A DNA stretch of 64,000 bases, from contig NZ_CP051884.1 in assembly GCF_012931845.1 (NCBI RefSeq), positions 1,426,001 through 1,490,000 on the forward strand. Reading direction: 5' to 3'. The notes beneath the pieces are model-generated. The model did not search any database. It had not been told where the DNA came from and saw only the letters and a list, made by a program, of their open reading frames with translations. Shown here one piece after another: positions 57,314 through 64,000 of the stretch. Both the position numbers and the translations under genes were made by a program. Positions within the stretch are counted from its first letter, which is position 1; the number at the start of each line of letters is the position of its first letter. The stretch is from Cellulomonas taurus (GTDB lineage Bacteria > Actinomycetota > Actinomycetes > Actinomycetales > Cellulomonadaceae).

Positions 57314-59581
57314 ATGGCCACCACCGCAGTACCCCAGACCGGCGCCGACGCCACCGCGGGCGCCTGGGACGGGTTCGTCACCGGCCCCTGGTGCGACGGC
57401 ATCGACGTCCGTGACTTCATCCAGCGCAACTACACCCCGTACAACGGTGACTCCTCGTTCCTCGCCGGACCGACCGAGCGCACCACCGAGGTGTGGCAGA
57501 CGCTGACCGCGATGTTCCCCGAGGAGCGCGCGAAGGGTGTCTACGACATCGACAACCACGTCCCCGGCACGATCACGTCGCACGGCCCCGGCTACATCGC
57601 CGAGGGCAAGGACCTGATCGTCGGCCTGCAGACCGATGCCCCGCTCAAGCGCGCCATGATCCCCAACGGCGGCTGGCGGATGGTCGTCAAGTCGCTGCAG
57701 ACCTACGGCTACGACGTGGACCCGCAGGTCGACAAGATCTTCAGCGAGTACCGCAAGACGCACAACGACGGCGTCTTCGACGTGTACCCCCCGAACGTCC
57801 GCGCCGCCCGCTCGTCGCACATCATCACCGGCCTGCCGGACGCCTACGGCCGTGGCCGGATCATCGGTGACTACCGCCGGGTCGCCCTGTACGGGGTGGA
57901 CGCCCTGATCGAGGGCAAGCGGATGGAGCGCCACGAGCTGGACATGGAGCGCTCGGTCGAGGACGTCATCCGCGACCGCGAGGAGAACTCCGAGCAGATC
58001 AAGGCGCTCAACGAGCTGAAGCAGATGGCGGCCTCCTACGGCTACGACATCTCCGGCCCGGCGACCACCGCCCGCGAGGCGATCCAGTGGCTGTACTTCG
58101 GTTACCTGGCAGCGGTGAAGGAGCAGAACGGCGCGGCGATGTCGCTGGGCCGGACCTCGACCTTCCTGGACATCTACCTGCAGCGCGACCTCGACAACGG
58201 CACCATCACCGAGGAGTTCGCCCAGGAGCTGATCGACGACTTCGTCATCAAGCTGCGCATCGTGCGCTTCCTGCGGACCCCGGAGTACGACGAGCTGTTC
58301 TCCGGCGACCCGACCTGGGTCACCGAGTCGATCGCCGGTATCGGTGAGGACGGTCGGCCGCTGGTCACCAAGTCCTCGTTCCGCTTCCTGCAGACCCTCT
58401 ACAACATCGGCCCGGCCCCGGAGCCGAACCTGACCGTGCTGTGGAGCAACCGGCTGCCGGACGGCTTCAAGCGGTTCTGCGCCCAGGTGTCGATCGACAC
58501 CTCGGCGATCCAGTACGAGTCCGACGAGCTGATCCGCACCTCCTGGGGCGACGACGCGGCGATCGCCTGCTGCGTGTCCCCGATGCGGGTGGGCAAGCAG
58601 ATGCAGTTCTTCGGTGCCCGGGTGAACATCGCCAAGGCCCTGCTCTACGCGATCAACGGCGGCCGCGACGAGGTCTCCGGCAAGCAGGTCGCCCCGGTCT
58701 CCGCACCGGTCACCGGTGACGTGCTGGACTTCGACGACGTGTCGGCCAAGTACGACAAGCTGCTCGACTGGCTGGCCGAGACCTACGTCGACGCGCTGAA
58801 CTGCGTGCACTACATGCACGACAAGTACGCCTACGAGCGCATCGAGATGGCCCTGCACGACAAGGAGATCCTGCGGACCATGGCCTGCGGCATCGCCGGT
58901 CTGTCGGTCGTGGCGGACTCGCTGTCGGCGATCAAGTACGCGAAGGTCACCCCGGTCCGGGACGAGGACGGTCTGGTCACCGACTACGTGATCGAGGGCG
59001 ACTTCCCGAAGTACGGCAACGACGACGACCGCGCGGACGAGATCGCGGTGGCCATCGTGCGGTCCTTCATGGAGAAGATCCGGGCACAGAAGACCTACCG
59101 GAACGCGCTGCACACCCAGTCGGTGCTGACGATCACCTCGAACGTGGTCTACGGCAAGGCCACCGGGAACACCCCGGACGGTCGCCGCGGCGGTGAGCCC
59201 TTCGCCCCGGGTGCCAACCCGATGAACGGGCGCGACACGCACGGCATGCTCGCCTCCGCGATGTCGGTGGCCAAGCTGCCCTACTCCGAGGCGATGGACG
59301 GCATCTCGCTGACCAGCACCGTGGTGCCCTCGGGTCTGGGCCGGGAGCGCGAGGAGCAGATCACGAACCTGGTCGGCCTGATGGACGCCTACAACGTCCA
59401 GTCCGGGTACCACCTGAACGTGAACGTGCTGAACCGGGACACCCTCGAGGACGCCATGGAGCACCCCGAGAAGTACCCGCAGCTCACCATCCGGGTCTCC
59501 GGTTACGCGGTGAACTTCGTCCGGCTGACCCGCGAGCAGCAGCTCGACGTGCTCTCCCGGACGTTCCACGGCGGTCTGTGA
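57314..59581 (+). CDS. pflB: Formate C-acetyltransferase (pyruvate formate-lyase)
   Basis: Glycyl-radical enzyme converting pyruvate and CoA to acetyl-CoA and formate without oxygen. 755 residues. Catalytic pair Cys419-Cys420 in AIACCVSPM; radical Gly730 in [10 protein letters not shown] near the C-terminus; family blocks [20 protein letters not shown] and [22 protein letters not shown] 57314 with GAGGGAG 6 nt upstream. It is followed by its activase 81 nt on. A CRP-like site and the second repeat array lie upstream. Its presence marks a facultative anaerobe capable of mixed-acid fermentation. Confidence 0.97.
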   Translation: MATTAVPQTGADATAGAWDGFVTGPWCDGIDVRDFIQRNYTPYNGDSSFLAGPTERTTEVWQTLTAMFPEERAKGVYDIDNHVPGTITSHGPGYIAEGKDLIVGLQTDAPLKRAMIPNGGWRMVVKSLQTYGYDVDPQVDKIFSEYRKTHNDGVFDVYPPNVRAARSSHIITGLPDAYGRGRIIGDYRRVALYGVDALIEGKRMERHELDMERSVEDVIRDREENSEQIKALNELKQMAASYGYDISGPATTAREAIQWLYFGYLAAVKEQNGAAMSLGRTSTFLDIYLQRDLDNGTITEEFAQELIDDFVIKLRIVRFLRTPEYDELFSGDPTWVTESIAGIGEDGRPLVTKSSFRFLQTLYNIGPAPEPNLTVLWSNRLPDGFKRFCAQVSIDTSAIQYESDELIRTSWGDDAAIACCVSPMRVGKQMQFFGARVNIAKALLYAINGGRDEVSGKQVAPVSAPVTGDVLDFDDVSAKYDKLLDWLAETYVDALNCVHYMHDKYAYERIEMALHDKEILRTMACGIAGLSVVADSLSAIKYAKVTPVRDEDGLVTDYVIEGDFPKYGNDDDRADEIAVAIVRSFMEKIRAQKTYRNALHTQSVLTITSNVVYGKATGNTPDGRRGGEPFAPGANPMNGRDTHGMLASAMSVAKLPYSEAMDGISLTSTVVPSGLGREREEQITNLVGLMDAYNVQSGYHLNVNVLNRDTLEDAMEHPEKYPQLTIRVSGYAVNFVRLTREQQLDVLSRTFHGGL

Positions 59582-59597
59582 TCCACCAGGCATGACG

Positions 59598-59641
59598 GCC
59601 GGGCCCGCCGCAGGACCGATCCGGTCCTCGGCGGGCCCGGC
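59598..59641 (+). terminator. Long hairpin between pflB and pflA
   Basis: GCCGGGCCCGCCG (59598-59610) pairs with CGGCGGGCCCGGC (59629-59641); inside it AGGACCG/CGGTCCT continues the stem. No T-run. It may partly terminate, or protect the upstream mRNA and lower activase expression. Confidence 0.75.
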
Positions 59642-59662
59642 CCACATCAGGGAGTTGGAGCA

Positions 59663-60535
59663 ATGAGCAGCCAGACGACAGGCGCCCCGGTGATCGACCT
59701 GGGCGTGCCGGTGATCGGCGGATCGCACACCCGGTCCAGCGCCGGCACCGCGGGGATGACCACCACCGACGCCGACCGGTCGGAGAAGCTGTCGGCGATG
59801 CGAGCCGGTGAGCTCGGCTCGCTGCACAGCTGGGAGCTGGTGACCGCGGTCGACGGTCCCGGCACCCGGATGACCACCTTCCTGTCCGGCTGCCCGCTGC
59901 GCTGCCTCTACTGCCACAACCCCGACACGATGGAGATGCGCCGGGGTGAGCCGATCAGCGCCACCGAGCTGCTGAACCGGATCGGTCGGTACACCAAGGT
60001 CTTCGAGGTGACCGGCGGCGGACTCACCATCTCCGGCGGCGAGCCGCTGATGCAGCCCGCCTTCGTCGCCAACATCCTGCGCGGGGCCAAGGAACTGGGC
60101 ATCCACACCGCCATCGACACCTCGGGCTACCTGGGGGCGCACTGCACGGACGCGATGCTGGCGGACATCGACCTGGTGCTGCTGGACGTGAAGTCTGGCA
60201 TCCCGGAGACCTACAAGAAGACCACCGGCCGCGAGCTGCAGCCCACCCTCGACTTCGGCCGCCGGGTCGCCGACAGCGGCACCGAGATCTGGATCCGGTT
60301 CGTGCTGGTGCCCGGGCTGACCGACGCGGAGGAGAACGTCGAGGCGGTCGCCGACTACGTGTCCACCCTGTCGACGGTGAGCCGGGTGGAGGTGCTGCCG
60401 TTCCACCAGATGGGCCAGGACAAGTGGGCCACCCTCGGCATGACCTACGAGCTCGCCGACACCCGTGCCCCGTCCCCGGAGCTGGTGGAGCGGGTCCGCG
60501 GCCAGTTCCGTGCCCGCGGGCTGACCGTGTTCTGA
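59663..60535 (+). CDS. pflA: Pyruvate formate-lyase-activating enzyme
   Basis: Radical SAM activase that abstracts hydrogen from Gly730 of PflB. 290 residues. The cluster motif is CPLRCLYCHNPDT (Cys77, Cys81, Cys84, CX3CX2C), followed by GGLTISGGEPLMQ and AIDTSGYLG; LPFHQMGQDKW near the C-terminus matches activases. An N-terminal extension of ~45 residues (SSQTTGAPVIDLGVPVIGG) precedes the usual start and has no known role; an internal ATG (MTTTDAD) exists, but GGAG sites favour 59663. Co-oriented with pflB, separated by a hairpin. Confidence 0.95.
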   Translation: MSSQTTGAPVIDLGVPVIGGSHTRSSAGTAGMTTTDADRSEKLSAMRAGELGSLHSWELVTAVDGPGTRMTTFLSGCPLRCLYCHNPDTMEMRRGEPISATELLNRIGRYTKVFEVTGGGLTISGGEPLMQPAFVANILRGAKELGIHTAIDTSGYLGAHCTDAMLADIDLVLLDVKSGIPETYKKTTGRELQPTLDFGRRVADSGTEIWIRFVLVPGLTDAEENVEAVADYVSTLSTVSRVEVLPFHQMGQDKWATLGMTYELADTRAPSPELVERVRGQFRARGLTVF

Positions 60536-60549
60536 GATCCCTACCGACA

Positions 60550-60594
60550 ACGAGGACGGCCCCGGCGGACAGTGATCGCCGGGGCCGTCCTCGT
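60550..60594 (+). terminator. Terminator after pflA
   Basis: Perfect 18-bp arms ACGAGGACGGCCCCGGCG / CGCCGGGGCCGTCCTCGT with a 9-nt loop, 14 nt after the stop. Confidence 0.88.
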
Positions 60595-60650
60595 GCGGCT
60601 GAACGCGTCGCGCGGGCGGAGCCGCCGCCGGACTCAGTGGTGCCGGAGCC

Positions 60651-62774
60651 TCACAGCGCGAGGTGCCCGGTGCGGATCAGGTACGGGGTGATCCCGCCGA
60701 GGTGGGCCGGCCAGCCCGCACCGAGGATCATCGCCAGGTCGACCTGCTCGGGCCCGGCTACGACCCGGTCGGCCAGCAGCAGGCGGATCTCCTCACCCAA
60801 CCCCGCCAGCACCCGCTCCCGCACCGCTGCCTCGTCCAGGTCGCCCGGAGTGCCGAAGACCTCCTGGATCGCCGGGTCGACCACCCGGGTGCCGACCGGT
60901 CCGGGCATGGACACCGCGCGACCCTGCTCGGTGAGCGTGTCCAGGCCGGGGGAGAGTCGGTAGCGGTCGCCCAGATCGCGGTGCAGGCTGGCGAGCACGT
61001 GGCCGCCGACTCCGAGTCCGACCAGGTCCAGCAGCGCGAAGGGGCTCATCGGCAGGCCCAGCGGGTCCAGCGCACGGTCGGCGACCTCCACGCTCGCCCC
61101 GTCCTGCACCGACGCCAGCACGTCGGACAGCATCCGCAGCAGGACCCGGTTCACCACGAAGCCCGGCGCGTCCGCGGTGCGCACCACGGTCTTGCCGCAC
61201 CGGCGGGCCAGATCCGCGGCGGTGGTCACCGCCACCGGGTCGGCGGTCGCGGTCGCCACCACCTCCACCAGCGGCATCCGGTCCACCGGATTGAAGAAGT
61301 GCAGCCCGACCACCCGGCGCGGATGGTCCAGGCCGCTGGCCATCGCCGTGACCGACAGGGCGGAGGTGTTCGTGGCCAGGATCGTGGTCGGCGGCACCAC
61401 CCGCTCCAGCTCGGCGAAGACCTGGCGCTTGACCTCCAGGACCTCGGTGACCGCCTCGATCACCAGGTCGGCCTCCGCCAGCGCCGCCAGGTCGGTGCCC
61501 ACGGTGAGCAGGTCGGCCACCGCCGGGTCGATCCGGCCCTTGTCCGCGAGCTGGGACACCAGACCGGTGATCCGCTCCCGACCCGCCGCCGCCCGCTCCT
61601 CGTCCACCTCGCGCAGGGCCACCGGCACACCGAGTCGACCACCGATCAGCACCGCGAGCTGGGCGGCCATCAGTCCGGCGCCCACGATCCCCACCCGGCG
61701 GATCTCCCGGGGCAGCGCGTCGGTCGGTCCACCGGCCCGGGTGGCCCGGCCGATCAGGTCGGAGGCGTACATCGACGCCCGTGCCTGGTCGGAGACCAGC
61801 AGCTCGGCCAGCGCCTCGTCCTCGGCGACGAAGTGGGCGTCCCGGTCGTCGGTGGCGGTGAGCAGGTCCAGCACGCGCGGGTAGGCGGGTGCCGCATCGT
61901 GCAGCCGGGCCGCCAACGATCCGCGCACCGCCTGTGCCGTCGCCTCGTCGTCGGCCTCCGGGGTGCGGGGGGAGTGGTCGCGGTCCGGCGCACCGGTGTG
62001 GCTCAGCGTCCACTCGATCGCACGCATCGCGAAGTCGTCGGCGGGCAGCAAGGCATCCACCAGCCCGATCGCGGCGGCGGTTCCCGCGTCGGTGAGCCGG
62101 CTCTGCGCCGGGCGCTGGATGGTGAGGTCGATCGCGGCGGGCAGCCCGACCAGGCGGGGCAGCAACCAGGTGCCGCCCCAGCCCGGCACGATGCCCAGCG
62201 ACGCCTCCGGCAGCCCGAGCGACCGGACGCCCTCGACGACCACCCGGTGGTCGCAGTGCAGTGCCAGTTCCAGGCCGCCGCCGATGGCGTGCCCGGTGAT
62301 CCAGGCCACGGTCGGCACCGGCAGCTCGCCGAACGGACGCAGGGCGGCATGTCCCAGCTCGGCCAGCGCCCGGGCATCCGCGGTGTCCCGCAGCCGACGC
62401 GCCACGGTCAGGTCGGCGCCCGCCACGAAGCAGCCGGGCCGCCCGGTCACCGCCACCGCGACCAGCTGCTCCGCCCGGGCCGCGACCTGCTGGACCGCGT
62501 CGTACAGCGCCAGCAGGCCGCGCGGGCCGAGGGTGGTCGGACGCTTGCCGTCCGGGGAGTCCAGCGTGATCACCGCGACCCGTCCGGCCGGGGTGGCCGC
62601 CTCCTCCACCGACACCTGTGCGACCTGGTGGTCGGGCTCGGCGGGCAGGTCGGCCGGGCAACCACTGGGCAGCAGTTCGGCCAGTCGGGCGGTGTCGGCC
62701 GATCCCAGCACCTCGGGCGGCTGCGGGGCCGCATCGTGGGTCACGGGGTCGGCTGAGGTACGGAGGTGGCGCAT
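60651..62774 (-). CDS. Multifunctional enoyl-CoA hydratase/3-hydroxyacyl-CoA dehydrogenase (FadB/FadJ type)
   Basis: Beta-oxidation protein of 707 residues. The crotonase domain (~55-290) has VAVTGRPGCFVAGADL and GHAIGGGLELALHCDHRVV, with LPEASLGIVPGWGGT supplying the catalytic Glu region. The NAD-binding domain (~355-540) has VGIVGAGLMAAQLAVL, ILATNTSALSVTAMA and GLHFFNPVDRMPLVEVV with the catalytic His. C-terminal dehydrogenase halves end ILGAGWPAHLGGITPYL. ATG 62774 follows AGGGAGA by 5 nt, and TAGGGT at 62816-62811 could be the -10. No thiolase gene is adjacent; it may be in another place. Confidence 0.92.
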   Translation of the reverse strand: MRHLRTSADPVTHDAAPQPPEVLGSADTARLAELLPSGCPADLPAEPDHQVAQVSVEEAATPAGRVAVITLDSPDGKRPTTLGPRGLLALYDAVQQVAARAEQLVAVAVTGRPGCFVAGADLTVARRLRDTADARALAELGHAALRPFGELPVPTVAWITGHAIGGGLELALHCDHRVVVEGVRSLGLPEASLGIVPGWGGTWLLPRLVGLPAAIDLTIQRPAQSRLTDAGTAAAIGLVDALLPADDFAMRAIEWTLSHTGAPDRDHSPRTPEADDEATAQAVRGSLAARLHDAAPAYPRVLDLLTATDDRDAHFVAEDEALAELLVSDQARASMYASDLIGRATRAGGPTDALPREIRRVGIVGAGLMAAQLAVLIGGRLGVPVALREVDEERAAAGRERITGLVSQLADKGRIDPAVADLLTVGTDLAALAEADLVIEAVTEVLEVKRQVFAELERVVPPTTILATNTSALSVTAMASGLDHPRRVVGLHFFNPVDRMPLVEVVATATADPVAVTTAADLARRCGKTVVRTADAPGFVVNRVLLRMLSDVLASVQDGASVEVADRALDPLGLPMSPFALLDLVGLGVGGHVLASLHRDLGDRYRLSPGLDTLTEQGRAVSMPGPVGTRVVDPAIQEVFGTPGDLDEAAVRERVLAGLGEEIRLLLADRVVAGPEQVDLAMILGAGWPAHLGGITPYLIRTGHLAL

Positions 62775-62835
62775 GCGGTCTCCCTGGACGACGGTGTCCG
62801 GTCGTCGGTGACCCTAACCCGCTGGTGGCGGGCTG

Positions 62836-64000
62836 TCAGGCGGTGGCGGCGAACGCGGCCGCCAGTGGCTCGGCGATCAACCCGACCTGCCACTCCCGCG
62901 CCCCACCCTCTCGCAGCCGCTCGGCGAGCGACTCCGCGTCGGCGGGGGCCGGCGGGGACCAGCAGACCCGGCGCAGCAGGTCGGGCTGCAGCAGGTTCTC
63001 CACCGGCACGTGGTGCTGCTCCGAGAGACCGGCCACCAGCTCTCGGGCGGCGGCCAGCCGGGCGGCGGCGGCCGGGTCGCGGTCCGGCCAGCTGCGCGGC
63101 GGCGGGGGACCGTCCGAGCGCGGGCCGCGGGCTGGGGGCAGCTGGTCCTCGGGCAGGGCGAGGGCGGCGTCGATCGCGCGCTGCCACAGCGTCGCGCGGC
63201 GGCGGGTGCCCTTCCCGGCGAACTGCGGCAGTGAGGTCAGCTGCGGCAGCGTGCGCGGCAGCGCCTGAGCGGCGGCGAGGATCGCGGCGTCCGGCAGCAC
63301 CCGGCCGGGGGAGATGTCCCGCTGCCGGGCGTTGTCGTCGCGCGCCTGCCAGAGCGAGCGCACCACGGCCAGTCGGCGCGGGTCGCGGATCGCGTGCACC
63401 CCGGACACCCGGCGCCACGGATCGATGCGGGGTTCCGGCGGCGGGGTGAGCCGGACCGCCTCGAACTCCTCGGCCGCCCACTGTGCCTTCCCGGCGACGG
63501 CCAGACGTTCGGCCATCACCTCCCGCAGCTCGACCAGCACCTCGACGTCCAGGGCGGCGTAGCGCAGCCACTGCTCGGGCAGCGGCCGGGTGGACCAGTC
63601 GACGGCCGAGTGCTCCTTGGCCAGTCCGAGGCCCAGCAGTTCGGCGACCACCGCGGCCAGACCGACCCGCTCCAGGCCGAGCAGCCGGGCACCGAGCTCG
63701 GTGTCGAAGATCCGGCTCGGCTTCATGCCCTGCTCCGCCAGCGGGTGCAGGTCCTGGGAAGCGGCGTGGAACACCCACTCGACGCCGATCAGCGCGTCGG
63801 AGAGCGCCGACAGGTCCGGCAGCGCCGCCGGGTCGATCAGCGCGGTGCCCGCGCCCTCCCGGCGCAGCTGCACCAGGTAGTTGTGCTGGCCGTAGCGGTA
63901 CCCGGAGGCACGCTCGGCGTCCACCGCGACCGGACCGGTCCCGGCACCGAAAGCCGCGACCACCTCGGCCAGCGCCTCCGGCGTCGCGATCACCGGGGGG
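62836..64000 (-). CDS. rnd: Ribonuclease D (N-terminus cut by window edge)
   Basis: 3'-5' exoribonuclease of the DEDD family acting on tRNA precursors and small RNAs. DEDD residues: VAVDAERASGYRY (Asp and Glu), FHAASQDLHPLAEQG (Asp), and WLRYAALDVEVLVELR (Tyr/Asp). An HRDC domain lies at ~195-290 (AIRDPRRLAVVRSLWQARD; RDISPGRVLPDAAI) and a second helical C-terminal domain follows. The frame is open to base 64000; GTG 63993 is a possible internal start, but homologues carry a longer N-tail, so the true start probably lies outside. It ends 61 bp before the FadJ-like gene on the same strand. Confidence 0.92.
   Translation of the reverse strand, partial: PPVIATPEALAEVVAAFGAGTGPVAVDAERASGYRYGQHNYLVQLRREGAGTALIDPAALPDLSALSDALIGVEWVFHAASQDLHPLAEQGMKPSRIFDTELGARLLGLERVGLAAVVAELLGLGLAKEHSAVDWSTRPLPEQWLRYAALDVEVLVELREVMAERLAVAGKAQWAAEEFEAVRLTPPPEPRIDPWRRVSGVHAIRDPRRLAVVRSLWQARDDNARQRDISPGRVLPDAAILAAAQALPRTLPQLTSLPQFAGKGTRRRATLWQRAIDAALALPEDQLPPARGPRSDGPPPPRSWPDRDPAAAARLAAARELVAGLSEQHHVPVENLLQPDLLRRVCWSPPAPADAESLAERLREGGAREWQVGLIAEPLAAAFAATA

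Noticed and set aside
56834-60550. 1200-residue antisense frame over pflB-pflA
   Set aside because: Same GC artefact; no domain recognisable, and both genes on the plus strand have intact active sites.

Overview
The window is high-GC DNA, densely packed on both strands, from an actinobacterium. Many starts are GTG, and several short families occur that are typical of the phylum (DUF3093, DUF3159, DUF3710, DUF4192, DUF4193, DUF5998, SepH, PknB-type kinase with PASTA repeats). A complete pyruvate formate-lyase pair, a beta-glucoside phosphotransferase (PTS) system and a PPi-type phosphofructokinase suggest a facultatively anaerobic, plant-sugar-using member of the Micrococcales (Cellulomonas-like). 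That placement is inference. I see no rRNA, tRNA, insertion sequence, prophage or CRISPR array.

Layout. 1-4.9 kb: a MerR regulator cut by the window edge, a small membrane protein, plsC, PPi-phosphofructokinase and class II DAHP synthase. 5.0-13.1 kb: a beta-glucoside module with a free EIIB domain, a BglG/LicT antiterminator, an EIIBCA permease, a histidine phosphatase, and a ptsH-ptsI-6-phospho-beta-glucosidase operon. Both PTS transcripts begin with a ribonucleic antiterminator (RAT) overlapping a terminator. 13.2-18.6 kb: PASTA kinase, LysM lytic transglycosylase, Rv2175c-like DNA-binding protein, polyprenyl synthase and a lipoprotein. This resembles the mycobacterial pknL neighbourhood, with the PTS module lying between its aroG and pknL parts. 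18.8-36.5 kb: DUF4192, universal stress protein, primary sigma factor, topoisomerase IV (parE, parC), acetyltransferases, MarR and PIN proteins, a GNAT/acyl-CoA synthetase fusion, a phosphodiesterase, thymidine kinase and SepH. 36.6-46.3 kb: TRIC-type channel, suhB, several conserved small families, dut, two TrkA proteins divergent from a KimA-like potassium importer, and an RNA methyltransferase. 46.4-57 kb: aconitase, a TetR-dehydrogenase divergent pair, APH-like kinase, NUDIX hydrolase, amidotransferase, GuaB1 and DXS. 57.3-64 kb: pflB-pflA, a FadJ-like multifunctional protein and RNase D, cut by the right edge.

Regulation visible in the DNA. About sixteen genes carry a -10 element 6-8 nt before the start codon, the geometry of leaderless transcripts. 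There is a SigR-type promoter (GGAAT-N18-GTT) before the primary sigma gene, three 9-bp-spaced GTCAC boxes (MtrA-like) before the lytic transglycosylase, a perfect 20-bp palindrome at the aconitase promoter, paired operators between the TetR gene and its dehydrogenase, and a CRP-like site before pflB. A 20-bp tandem repeat family occurs at two distant intergenic loci in opposite orientation; I cannot assign it a function.

How the parts work together: EI/HPr and the EIIBCA import phosphorylated beta-glucosides. The GH1 enzyme splits them to glucose 6-phosphate, PPi-phosphofructokinase feeds glycolysis, and pyruvate formate-lyase and its activase dispose of pyruvate without oxygen. The remainder is mostly core replication, cell-wall, isoprenoid and ion-homeostasis functions.
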